This document shows, piece after piece, positions 34,376 to 42,237 of a stretch of DNA of 64,000 nt. A model generated the notes under the pieces. The model saw only the letters and a program-made list of their open reading frames with translations, had not been told where the DNA came from and did not search any database. Position 1 is the stretch's first letter, and each line of letters starts with the position of its first letter. The DNA lies in the NCBI GenBank assembly GCA_020632885.1, contig JACKEQ010000004.1, forward strand, positions 310,001-374,000, written 5' to 3'. The position numbers were made by a program, and so were the translations under genes. Origin of the DNA: Alphaproteobacteria bacterium (GTDB lineage Bacteria > Myxococcota_A > UBA796 > GCA-2862545).

Positions 34376-35290
34376 ATGCCCCTGCAAATCCCGACCCCCC
34401 TCGTGCGCTCGACGCCCCTGTCGGCCCACCGCGGCACCGACGTCTGGCTGAAGCTCGAGAGCGCCCAGCCCGCCGGGTCGTTCAAGCAGCGCGGCATGGG
34501 TGCGATGGTGGAGGAGGCGGTGGCCGCCGGCGCGGAGCGCGTGGTCACCTCGTCGGGCGGCAACGCGGGCCTGGCGGTCGCCGTGTGCTGCCGCGAGGTC
34601 GGAATCCCGTGCGTGGTCGTGGTGCCCCGCCGCACAGGCGAGCTCATGAAGGCGCGTATCGCCGCGGAAGGTGCAGACGTCCGCGTGCACGGCGAGGTCT
34701 GGGACGACGCCCACGAGCACGCCACGGAGCTCGCAGCGGACGGCGGCTTCCTGGTGCATCCCTTCGACCACCCGGCCGTCTGGCGCGGGAACGCCACCCT
34801 GGTGCACGAGGTGGCAGAGGCCATGCCCTCACCCCCCGGATCCGTCGTGGTGTCCGTCGGAGGGGGCGGCCTGCTCGCCGGCGTGCTCCAGGGCCTGCGC
34901 GACGTCGGGTGGGCGGACGTGCCCGTGGTCGCCGTGGAGACCCACGGAACCGCGTCCCTGGCGGCCGCCCTGGCCGCAGGCCGGCTCGTCACCCTCCCCG
35001 ACATCACGAGCATCGCCCTGACCCTGGGCGCCAAGACCGTCGCGGAGGAGGCCCGCGTCCGATCCGTCGAGCACGGGGTCCGCGCGGTCCAGGTGTCGGA
35101 CCGCGCCGCGGTGGACGCCCTCGAGCGCTTCCTGTTCGACCACCGGGTGCTGGTGGAGCCCGCCTGCGGCGCGGCCCTCGCGGTGGCCTACGGCGACGAC
35201 GAGCTGCCGGGACCCGTCCTGGTGGTGGTGTGCGGGGGAGCGGCGGCCACCCCCGAGGCGCTCGAAGGCTGGCGGACGGCCGTCCGCTGA
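34376..35290 (+). CDS. PLP-dependent L-serine/threonine dehydratase-like enzyme
   Basis: A 304-residue fold-type II PLP enzyme. The Schiff-base Lys is in AGSFKQRGMG, the phosphate/substrate loop is SSGGNAGLAVA, and the PLP phosphate Gly-rich loop is VSVGGGGLLAGV. VEPACGAALAVAY near the C-terminus is typical of mammalian-type serine dehydratases, with Cys where the pyridine N contact lies. It lacks the ACT regulatory domain of biosynthetic IlvA, so a catabolic role is likelier. It is divergent from the kinase gene (39 bases) and overlaps the convergent TVP38 gene by 103 bases. Confidence 0.9.
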   Translation: MPLQIPTPLVRSTPLSAHRGTDVWLKLESAQPAGSFKQRGMGAMVEEAVAAGAERVVTSSGGNAGLAVAVCCREVGIPCVVVVPRRTGELMKARIAAEGADVRVHGEVWDDAHEHATELAADGGFLVHPFDHPAVWRGNATLVHEVAEAMPSPPGSVVVSVGGGGLLAGVLQGLRDVGWADVPVVAVETHGTASLAAALAAGRLVTLPDITSIALTLGAKTVAEEARVRSVEHGVRAVQVSDRAAVDALERFLFDHRVLVEPACGAALAVAYGDDELPGPVLVVVCGGAAATPEALEGWRTAVR

Positions 35291-35997
35291 GCGCTCGCGA
35301 CAGCCTCCGCGGACGCGAGCGGCGACCGCATCGCCTCCCGGAGCGCGCTGCGCGCGAGGAGCGTGATGGGCACGGTGATCGCGACGGTCACTCCGAGGCC
35401 CAGCGCCTGGAGCCATCCGGGACCCGTGCTCTGACCGGAGAGGAAAGCGGTGAGGTCCACGACCGACGCGCCCACCCGCGACCACACGACGGCCGGGAGC
35501 AGGCCGCCGAGCCAGGTCCCGAGCGCGAAGTCCCGGAACCGCACCCGCGTGGCGGCGAGCAGGTAGTTCATGGGGTTGAACGGCGAGATCGGCGAGAGCC
35601 GCAGCAGCACCACCATCGGGAGCCCCCGCTCGGCGATCGCGAGATCGAGGGCGAGGTACCTCGCGTCCCGCGCCAGCCGCTCCTCGACGCGCCGACGCAG
35701 CACGGTCCGCCCGAGCTGGAACGCGACGGCCGCGAACACCGTGGAGTACAGGCTGGTGATGAGCGCACCCCAGAAGGGCCCGTAGAGGAACCCGGCAGCC
35801 CCGGTGTTCCAGCTGGCCGGGAAGAGGAGCACCGTACCCACCGCGTAGAACGCCAGGAACGCGAGGTCACCCTTCGGTCCGGCGTCGCGCATCCACTCGA
35901 TGGCGGTCACCACGGTCGCGACGTCGGGCAGCGCGGACCAGGCGCCCACGAGCACGGCGACACCGAGTCCGACGGCGAGCAGGGACCGCGTGCGCAT
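35188..35997 (-). CDS. TVP38/TMEM64 (VTT-domain) membrane protein
   Basis: A 269-residue inner-membrane protein related to DedA. An N-terminal helix (LLAVGLGVAVLVGAW) leads to the VTT core with AFYAVGTVLLFPASWNTGAAG and the diagnostic LLRLSPISPFNPMNYLLAAT, then FALGTWLGGLLPAVVW and a last helix (LGLGVTVAITVPITLLA). The family is linked to lipid scrambling or membrane homeostasis. The final ~35 residues, low in complexity (Ser, Thr, Pro), lie antisense to the dehydratase 3' end; they may be read-through beyond a lost stop. The ATG sits three bases from a 17-bp palindrome. Confidence 0.87.
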   Translation of the reverse strand: MRTRSLLAVGLGVAVLVGAWSALPDVATVVTAIEWMRDAGPKGDLAFLAFYAVGTVLLFPASWNTGAAGFLYGPFWGALITSLYSTVFAAVAFQLGRTVLRRRVEERLARDARYLALDLAIAERGLPMVVLLRLSPISPFNPMNYLLAATRVRFRDFALGTWLGGLLPAVVWSRVGASVVDLTAFLSGQSTGPGWLQALGLGVTVAITVPITLLARSALREAMRSPLASAEAVASAQRTAVRQPSSASGVAAAPPHTTTRTGPGSSSSP

Positions 35998-35999
35998 GC

Positions 36000-36016
36000 C
36001 ACGGGGTATCCCCGTG
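36000..36016. promoter_or_regulatory. 17-bp perfect palindrome in a divergent promoter region
   Basis: CACGGGG-TAT-CCCCGTG is a perfect 7-3-7 palindrome placed three bases from the TVP38 start codon and 44 bases from the divergent membrane protein. In RNA it would form a hairpin covering the TVP38 ribosome site; in DNA it could be an operator that also overlaps a TATCC element. Confidence 0.45.
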
Positions 36017-36060
36017 CTGCCGGATGTGCCGCGCCGTGACGGCCGGACTATGCCGACACG

Positions 36061-36447
36061 ATGCACGACGAACGTCCGTCCCGCGGTGACCTCCCCCTCG
36101 TCAAGCTGGCCTCGTGGACCCTCGCGGCCGTCGGCCTGATCTACATCCTCCTCGGTGCGCTGATGGCCGTCACCTACGTCGGGCTGGGGCTGGCCGCGGC
36201 ACAGGGTGAGGAGCAGGTCTTCCTGGTCGTCATGGGCCTCGGGATGGGCGCGTTCTGCGCGGCCTTCGGCGTCCCGATGGTGGCCGCGGCCGTCGGCCTT
36301 CGCCGGGGCGACTTCTGGGCCTGGGTGATCGCGGTCATCGTCGGCGGCATGTTCGCACCCTCGATCTGCCTCCCCATCGGCGCGCTCCTGCTGTACGCCA
36401 TGCTCGTCCAGGAGACGCGCGAGGCCTTCCTGAACAGGGAGGGCTGA
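36061..36447 (+). CDS. Four-helix membrane protein of unknown function
   Basis: A 128-residue protein with a short polar N-terminus and four hydrophobic segments (WTLAAVGLIYILLGALMAV, VFLVVMGLGMGAFCAAFG, VPMVAAAVGL, and a final one ending LLLYAMLVQE). The last residues are charged. No named family is recognised; small proteins like this are common in high-GC genomes. The stop overlaps the next ATG by one base (TGATG), so it may be co-translated with the membrane sulfatase-like protein. Confidence 0.75.
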   Translation: MHDERPSRGDLPLVKLASWTLAAVGLIYILLGALMAVTYVGLGLAAAQGEEQVFLVVMGLGMGAFCAAFGVPMVAAAVGLRRGDFWAWVIAVIVGGMFAPSICLPIGALLLYAMLVQETREAFLNREG

Positions 36448-38006
36448 TGGAGTCCTGGGCCGTACCCCGGCGCGCGTGGGCCGGCGCGCTCGCGTCGGTC
36501 GGCCTGGGCTTCGTGGCCGGGAGCTTCGAGATGGTGGCCCTCGCGGCAAGCCAGTCCCTGGCGCTGTCCTTCGTCCAGTTCGCGATGCTCGGCGTCGTCG
36601 CCATGGTGCTGATGGGAGCGCTCGGGTTCGCGATCGGCGCGGTGACCTCGCCGCTCCACCTGCTGCTCCACCGCGCCCGCCCGAGCACCGCCCTGTCCGC
36701 GCACCTGACCCTCACGGGCTTCCTGCTCTGCGGGTACTACATGTGGCAGGCCGCCGCGCGGATCTACACCGACGAGCGCGCCCCCGCGGCCTTCGCCATG
36801 GCGGCGATGCCCCTCGGTTTCACCGGGGTCGTGTACTTCAACGCCCGCTACTTCCTGCGGCGCGCGGAGCTCGGCCGGGGGGCCGGCGTGCCGTGGCTGC
36901 CCGCCGCCTTCGGGCTCGGCGCCTTCGTCGTGGGGGTGGCGGGCGCCTTCCAGGCCCTCCGCGACACCGGGGGTCCCCACGCCCTCGCAGACGACCGCAA
37001 CGTGCTGTTCGTCACCGTGGGCGGGTGGTCGCAGGCGTCTCCCGCACTCGAGGCGCGCTTCGCAGAAGGCGCCGTGTTCGGGAACGCCGTCACGCCCGCA
37101 CCCGCCGCCCGACCCGGCGCGACCGCCCTGCACACGGGCCTCCACCCCCTGCGCAACCGCGTGCTCTTCGCCGAGGACGTGCTCGGCTGGCACTACCCCA
37201 CCCTGGCGGAGCTCCTCGTGAAGGAGGGCTACGCCACGGGCGCGTTCGTCTCCGATGCGACCCTGGCCGACTCCAGCGGCCTCTCCCAGGGCTTCCGGGT
37301 GTACGACGACGACTTCAGCCCCGTCGTGTCGGGCCTCCTGCGGCTCGACCTCGCGCGGCACCTGCTGGGCGACGGCGACGGACGCGCGGCAGGGCCCACG
37401 GTGGACCGCTTCGACGCCTGGCTCGCCGGCAAGCTCGACTACCCCTTCTTCGCGTGGGTCCACCTGCCCGCCGAGGGTGCAGACGCCGCCATCCAGCGCA
37501 TCCTGGACGCCGTGGAGCCCGTGCGGGACGAGACGTTCATCGTGATCACGGCCACCCACGGCACCCCGGTGCGGACCGACGGGGGCCTGTACGACGACCG
37601 TGTGCGCGTGCCGCTGCTCGTGCGCCTCCCGGGGGTCGGCAAGCCCGTCCGCGTGCCCCAGCAGGTCCGCCTGATGGACCTCTCCACCACGGCGACCACC
37701 TGGCTCGGCGTGGAGGCCAAGGAGAACGAAGGGGTCGACCTGGCCGGCTTCCTGGACGGCCGACGCAGCCAGACCATCGGCTGCACCCTGGTCGGTCGGG
37801 CCCCCGACGGCACCGTGCAGCTCGGGCTGCGCAACAACGGCGTGAAGTTCGTCTCGCGCCCCGGGACCCCGGGGGGCCAGCTCTACCGTCTGGAGGACGA
37901 CCCCGGCGAGCAGCACGACCTCGCCGCCGACCAGCCAGAGGCCCTCGAGCAGGCCGAGCGCATCCTGGCGCCCGACTCCGTGCGCCTGGAGAAGCTCCTC
38001 CGATGA
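36447..38006 (+). CDS. Membrane protein with a sulfatase-fold domain lacking catalytic residues (pseudoenzyme)
   Basis: A 519-residue protein with five to six N-terminal helices (residues 8-175) and a periplasmic alkaline phosphatase/sulfatase-fold domain. Fold landmarks survive: NVLFVTVGGWS (185-195) where active enzymes have Asp-Asp/Asp-Thr, a nucleophile loop reading AARPGATALHTG (220-231) in which the C/S-x-P-S-R nucleophile is Ala221 and Arg is Ala225, and ITATHGTP (367-374) where SDHG is expected, so Asp becomes Thr370. The C-terminal QLYRLEDDPGEQHDLA is family-typical. Loss of metal ligands and nucleophile points to a non-catalytic binding role (inference). Followed by xseA (ATGA). Confidence 0.82.
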   Translation: MESWAVPRRAWAGALASVGLGFVAGSFEMVALAASQSLALSFVQFAMLGVVAMVLMGALGFAIGAVTSPLHLLLHRARPSTALSAHLTLTGFLLCGYYMWQAAARIYTDERAPAAFAMAAMPLGFTGVVYFNARYFLRRAELGRGAGVPWLPAAFGLGAFVVGVAGAFQALRDTGGPHALADDRNVLFVTVGGWSQASPALEARFAEGAVFGNAVTPAPAARPGATALHTGLHPLRNRVLFAEDVLGWHYPTLAELLVKEGYATGAFVSDATLADSSGLSQGFRVYDDDFSPVVSGLLRLDLARHLLGDGDGRAAGPTVDRFDAWLAGKLDYPFFAWVHLPAEGADAAIQRILDAVEPVRDETFIVITATHGTPVRTDGGLYDDRVRVPLLVRLPGVGKPVRVPQQVRLMDLSTTATTWLGVEAKENEGVDLAGFLDGRRSQTIGCTLVGRAPDGTVQLGLRNNGVKFVSRPGTPGGQLYRLEDDPGEQHDLAADQPEALEQAERILAPDSVRLEKLLR

Positions 38007-39187
38007 GCCGCGTCTGGACCGTGAAGACGCTCACCGTCGAGCTCCAGCGGAGCTTCGACCGCTTCTGGCCGCGCATCGTGCTCGAGGGGGAGGTCGGCCA
38101 GATCCAGGTGCCCCGCTCCGGCCACTGCTACTTCCAGCTCCGCGAGGGCGACACCACGCTCGGAGGCGTGATGTGGAAGACGGCCTGGCAGGGCAGCCGC
38201 TTCCGCCCGGAGGTCGGCCAGCGCGTGCGCTGCACCGGCAAGCTCGGGCTGTTCGGGGGCAAGGTCCAGCTCTACACGAACGTCCTCGAGCCCGCCGGTG
38301 AAGGCTGGCTGCAGCAGGAGATCCGCGCCCGCACCGAGCGCCTCCGCCGGGACGGGCTGCTCGACCCCGGCCGGAAGCGCGCGCTGCCGCGGTTCCCGCG
38401 CGTCGTCGGCGTCGCGACGAGCGCAGACGGGGCGGCCATCGCGGACTTCCTGCGCGTGAGCGGCGAGCGCTTCCCGGCGGCGCGCATCCTGGTGGCTGGC
38501 TGCAAGGTGCAGGGACCCGAGGCGCCCGCGAGCGTCGTGCGCGCGCTGGAGCTGCTCTGGGAGCACGGCGGGTGCGAGGTGATCGTGGTCACCCGCGGCG
38601 GAGGGTCCAAGGAGGACCTCCTGGCCTTCATGGACGAGACCCTCGCGCGCGCCATCGCCAGCTCCCCCGTGCCCGTCGTGAGCGCGGTGGGGCACGAGAT
38701 CGACACCACCCTGGCGGACCTCGTGGCCGATGCCGTCGCGCCGACCCCGAGCGCCGCGGCGAACGTGGTGTTCCCGGACCGTCGGGAGCTCGCCCGCTGG
38801 CTGGCGGACCTCGAGGGCCGGGCGTCCGGGGCCGTGGGCCGCGCCATCGACCACCGACGGCAGCGCGTGGACGGGCTCTCCCGCCGCCTCCGCCATCCGC
38901 GGGAGCGTGTGGCCCGGGGTCGCAGCGACCTCCAGCAGCTCCGGGGTCGGCTGGAGCGGGCGGTCTGGCGGGGGCTCGATCAGCGGCGCGACCGTCTGGC
39001 GGGCCTCGCGGGTCGCCTCGACTCGCTCTCGCCGCTGCGGGTCCTCCAGCGGGGCTACGCCGTCGCCCGGCGGGCCGAGGGGGCCCTGGTCACCGACGCG
39101 GCCTCGGTGGCTCCCGGCGACCGGCTCACCCTCACCCTGGCGCGCGGGGCGCTGGACGTGGTGGTCGAGGGCACCGGCCGATCCTGA
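38003..39187 (+). CDS. xseA: Exodeoxyribonuclease VII large subunit
   Basis: A 394-residue nuclease subunit. The N-terminal OB fold holds IVLEGEVGQIQVPRSGHCYF and VMWKTAWQGSRFRPEVGQRV; the catalytic domain has VGVATSADGAAIADFL, EVIVVTRGGGSKEDL and VVSAVGHEIDTTLADLVAD, all diagnostic. A coiled-coil region rich in Arg follows (about residues 260-340), then LQRGYAVARR near the end. Length is slightly below the usual ~450. The small subunit gene xseB is not found next to it. ATGA overlap with the preceding gene. Confidence 0.96.
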   Translation: MSRVWTVKTLTVELQRSFDRFWPRIVLEGEVGQIQVPRSGHCYFQLREGDTTLGGVMWKTAWQGSRFRPEVGQRVRCTGKLGLFGGKVQLYTNVLEPAGEGWLQQEIRARTERLRRDGLLDPGRKRALPRFPRVVGVATSADGAAIADFLRVSGERFPAARILVAGCKVQGPEAPASVVRALELLWEHGGCEVIVVTRGGGSKEDLLAFMDETLARAIASSPVPVVSAVGHEIDTTLADLVADAVAPTPSAAANVVFPDRRELARWLADLEGRASGAVGRAIDHRRQRVDGLSRRLRHPRERVARGRSDLQQLRGRLERAVWRGLDQRRDRLAGLAGRLDSLSPLRVLQRGYAVARRAEGALVTDAASVAPGDRLTLTLARGALDVVVEGTGRS

Positions 39188-39242
39188 GGATTTCCGCTGT
39201 AGCGCCGTCTTCCGCGTGCCGATGCAGGGTGCAGGGGGAGAC

Positions 39243-40274
39243 ATGAGGGTGCTGGTGGCAGGCGCAGGGCCGGCGGGGCTGGCGTTCGCGGCGCAGAGTG
39301 CGGCGGCGGGCGCGCGGGTGACCGTCGTGGAGCGGGAGCAGGAGGGCACGTTGCCGGCATGGACGGCGAGCGTGCAGACCCGGACGCTCGACGCCCTCGG
39401 GCTCGGTGGGCTCGGCGCCTTCCACGGCCATCGCGGGATCCGCGTCGGCGAGCGCGCGTGGACCGTGCCCGGCGTGGCGGAGCGACGCGTGGTGAGCGGC
39501 GGCCGCCTGGTCGGTGCCCTGCGAGACCGTTGTGCGCGTGCAGGTGTGACCTTCCGGTGGGACACGGGCTTCGAGGACCTGCCCGAAGGCATCGAGCGCA
39601 CCGTGGACCTCGTGGTGGGTGCCGACGGTGCGCGGAGCGCCGTGCGGGCGCGCTGGGCGGACACCTTCGCGCCCCGCATCACCCACGGCTCGCGCCACCG
39701 GCTCCTGGTCCGCGTGGCCGGCACGCTCGCCCCGCAGGCGCTGGTCGGGCTCCGCGACACTCCCGTCGTGGCCTGGGCGCAGGGTGACGCTGCCGTGGTC
39801 GAGGTGGGCGACCGCGCCTACCAGGCGAACCTCGCGCGGCGCTCGCCGATCGAGCTGGCCGGTCGTGTGGCGCTCGCCCTGGACGGCCTGCTGGACGCCC
39901 CGGTGGTCTCGGCGACACCGATGGGCCGCACGGCCACGGTGATGTGCCGGCAGGCGGGTCAGGGGAACGTCCTGCTCGTCGGAGACGCCGCCTGCGCGAC
40001 CTGGGACGCCGAGGGTCGCGGCGCCGACCGGGCGCTCCGCGACGGCGTGGGGCTCGCGGGTGTGCTCACACAGCTCCAGCACGTCCGGGGGACCATGAAC
40101 GCCTGGCGCGTGCTCGCGGGCGAGCGGCACCGGGAGCGCCACAGCGCGGGCCAGGAGGCGTTGCGCTGGGCCGAATCCCTCGGCACGGCGGCCGACCACC
40201 ACGACGTCGCGGCGGTGGCGGCCATGCTCGACCAGCGCTGGCCCACCCGCCAGGCGGCCACGCACGCAGCCTGA
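39243..40274 (+). CDS. FAD-dependent monooxygenase/halogenase-like oxidoreductase
   Basis: A 343-residue flavoprotein of the PHBH-fold group. The FAD ADP-binding motif is VLVAGAGPAGLAFA at the extreme N-terminus, the middle DG motif is DLVVGADGARSAVRA and the second FAD motif is GNVLLVGDAACAT. The usual GDAAH His is Cys here and the following Gly-rich loop reads EGRGADRAL. Substrate unknown. GCAGGGGGAG at 39231-39240 precedes the ATG, and a 55-base gap separates it from xseA. Typical family members exceed 380 residues, so this one is compact. Confidence 0.85.
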   Translation: MRVLVAGAGPAGLAFAAQSAAAGARVTVVEREQEGTLPAWTASVQTRTLDALGLGGLGAFHGHRGIRVGERAWTVPGVAERRVVSGGRLVGALRDRCARAGVTFRWDTGFEDLPEGIERTVDLVVGADGARSAVRARWADTFAPRITHGSRHRLLVRVAGTLAPQALVGLRDTPVVAWAQGDAAVVEVGDRAYQANLARRSPIELAGRVALALDGLLDAPVVSATPMGRTATVMCRQAGQGNVLLVGDAACATWDAEGRGADRALRDGVGLAGVLTQLQHVRGTMNAWRVLAGERHRERHSAGQEALRWAESLGTAADHHDVAAVAAMLDQRWPTRQAATHAA

Positions 40275-40323
40275 GGGACCCTCGGGCAGGTCGACCGGAT
40301 AGACCTCCTCCCCTGGAGGTCCA

Positions 40324-40740
40324 GTGCGGTTCCACGAGCAGGTCATGGGCGTCTACTTCGACGACCTCGACCCCTTCCACATCCTTCACAACGCCCGGTA
40401 CCTGCTGCTCTTCGAGCGCACGCTGGGCTCGTTCTGGCGCGTGCTCGGGCTCGGCGGCATGCAGGACCCCTCGTCCCCCGACCGCTTCCACCTCGTGAAG
40501 ACCAACCACATCGAGTACGTCGGGCCCGTGCGGGGCGAGCAGGAGGTCCGGGTGCGCGTCTGGATCGAGCGCCTCGGCAAGTCCAGCCTCACCTTCGGCT
40601 TCCGGCTCATGCCCATGGACGAGGACCGCATCTGCGCCCAGGGCTCCCGGACGGTCGTGCGCGTCGACCCCGAGCACTTCCGCCCCACGCCCTGGACCGA
40701 CGAGCTCCGCGAGCGCCTCCGCCCCTGGCTCCAGGAGTGA
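40324..40740 (+). CDS. Acyl-CoA thioesterase, 4HBT hotdog fold
   Basis: A 138-residue single hotdog domain. The active-site pattern DLDPFHILHNARYLLLFE matches the 4-hydroxybenzoyl-CoA thioesterase group, with Asp and His-Asn in the expected order, and HIEYVGPVRGEQEVRVRV is the following strand pair. It would hydrolyse short or aromatic acyl-CoA and work as a tetramer. GTG start decided by CTGGAGG at 40313-40319. GTGA overlap with the reductase gene implies joint expression. Confidence 0.88.
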   Translation: MRFHEQVMGVYFDDLDPFHILHNARYLLLFERTLGSFWRVLGLGGMQDPSSPDRFHLVKTNHIEYVGPVRGEQEVRVRVWIERLGKSSLTFGFRLMPMDEDRICAQGSRTVVRVDPEHFRPTPWTDELRERLRPWLQE

Positions 40741-41744
40741 AGCTCGGCGTCCTCGGCGCCGGCAGCATCGGCTGCTACGTCGGGGGACGCCTCGCGCACG
40801 CCGGCCACGACGTGCTCCTCGTGGGTCGCCCCGGCCTCGCCGAAGAGCTCGCCACCCACGGCCTCACGCTCACCGACCACGGCGGGAGCCGCTGGAGGGT
40901 CGACACCCCCGCGTTCGCGACGTCGCCCGACGCCCTCGCCGACCGGGATGCCGTGCTCGTGGCCGTGAAGGGACTCGACACCCCCGAGGCCGCGGCGGCC
41001 CTCGCCCGCGTGCTCCCCACCGGACGCCTCGTGATGAGCCTGCAGAACGGCGTCGGCAACGCGGACGTGCTGCGGGACGTCCTGCCCGACCACGTGGTAG
41101 TCCCCTGCATGGTGCCGTTCAACGTCCTCCGCATGGGCGACGGGCGCTTCCACCAGGGCACGAGCGGCCACCTCGTCGCCGCCGACGGCCTCGCGAGCCC
41201 GGTCGTCGACGCCTTCGCCTCTGCTGCCCTCGATCTCGAGCTGCATCCGGACATGCCGGGCGTGCTCTGGGGCAAGCTGCTCATCAACCTCAACAACGCC
41301 CTCAACGCGCTGTCCGGGCTCCCCCTCGCGGTCCAGCTCCGCGACCGGCGCTGGCGACGCGTGATGGCCGCCCAGATCACCGAAGGGCTCGCGGCCCTCC
41401 GCGCCGCCGGCATCCGTCCGGTGCCCTTCCTGCCGGTCCCGCCACGCGTGGTCCCCTGGATCCTCCGCCTGCCCACCCCCGTCTTCGTGCGCGTCGCGCG
41501 CCAGATGGTCGCCATCGACCCCGAGGCCCGCTCGTCCATGTGGGAGGACCTGCAGCGCGGACGCCGCACCGAGGTCGACCTCCTCAACGGCGCCGTGGTC
41601 GCCCTCGGCGCGGCCCATGGGGTCGAGACGCCCGTGAACGCGGCCGTCTGCGCGGCCATCCATGCGGCGGAGGCCGGCGAGGACGTGGCTCCCCGGGTGG
41701 ACGCCCTGCTCAGGCGTCCCGGCCGAGCCGATCCGCCCGCTTGA
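40737..41744 (+). CDS. panE: 2-dehydropantoate 2-reductase family protein
   Basis: A 335-residue NADPH-dependent reductase. The Rossmann motif is LGVLGAGSIGCYVGG, followed by VAVKGLDT and SLQNGVGN (substrate-side Asn), then GKLLINLNNALNALSGLPL, the conserved catalytic Lys and Asn helix, and a terminal ARSSMWEDLQRGRRTEVDLLNG. These fit ketopantoate reductase for pantothenate synthesis, though the PanE family includes reductases of other 2-keto acids. The convergent endonuclease V gene overlaps its 3' end by 35 bases. Confidence 0.88.
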   Translation: MKLGVLGAGSIGCYVGGRLAHAGHDVLLVGRPGLAEELATHGLTLTDHGGSRWRVDTPAFATSPDALADRDAVLVAVKGLDTPEAAAALARVLPTGRLVMSLQNGVGNADVLRDVLPDHVVVPCMVPFNVLRMGDGRFHQGTSGHLVAADGLASPVVDAFASAALDLELHPDMPGVLWGKLLINLNNALNALSGLPLAVQLRDRRWRRVMAAQITEGLAALRAAGIRPVPFLPVPPRVVPWILRLPTPVFVRVARQMVAIDPEARSSMWEDLQRGRRTEVDLLNGAVVALGAAHGVETPVNAAVCAAIHAAEAGEDVAPRVDALLRRPGRADPPA

Positions 41745-42189
41745 CCAGCGTCGGGATGCGCCAGGGGCCGTCCATCCCGGCCACGACCGACGCCGCGTCG
41801 TCCACCCCCACCGCCGTCACCCACAGCGGCTTCGCGCTGTCGCCCCGCAGGACCGGCACGGCCACGGCGTCCGCCTCGTGGAAGCCGGTCTTCGCGATGC
41901 CGATCACGGGGACCTCCAGCGCCTCGTGCAGATGCAGCCCGAGCCCCGGGCGGTCCGGGCCCAGCCAGACGAACCCGTCCACCACGACCCCCGTGACCTC
42001 ACGACCGTGCAGGAAGGCCAGCAGCAGCGGGAGCTCGCGCTTGTAGAAGCTGCCGGGCTCGTAGTCCGCGGGCGCGCCCCACACGACCACGACGTCCTCC
42101 TCGCCCTCGGCGGCGTCCAACGATGTGACCCCCACGCCCGCCACCACGCTCCGATCGTGGGCGTAGTGAACGTCCAGCACCCACCACAT
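41710..42189 (-). CDS. nfi: Short endonuclease V family protein
   Basis: A 159-residue member of the EndoV family that nicks DNA or RNA near inosine. Catalytic acids fit: Asp6 in VLDVHYAH, Glu52 in FYKRELP and Asp71 in VVDGFVWLGPDRPGLGLH, followed by EVPVIGIAKTGF and an RIPTLVKRADRL helix. It is shorter than the ~220 usual, lacking the N-terminal helical region, so Asp6 is almost at the start. All three acids being kept argues for activity. Assignment is from motifs. It is divergent from the SDR gene. Confidence 0.78.
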   Translation of the reverse strand: MWWVLDVHYAHDRSVVAGVGVTSLDAAEGEEDVVVVWGAPADYEPGSFYKRELPLLLAFLHGREVTGVVVDGFVWLGPDRPGLGLHLHEALEVPVIGIAKTGFHEADAVAVPVLRGDSAKPLWVTAVGVDDAASVVAGMDGPWRIPTLVKRADRLGRDA

Positions 42190-42237
42190 CGCGTCCCTCC
42201 GGTTATGGCGGCCAGCCACCGCACCCCGGAGTATCCC

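Noticed and set aside
35291..36060. Plus-strand open frame opposite the TVP38 gene
   Set aside because: Composition is Arg/Gly/Pro-rich shadow text, and the minus-strand frame has membrane helices and the VTT motif.
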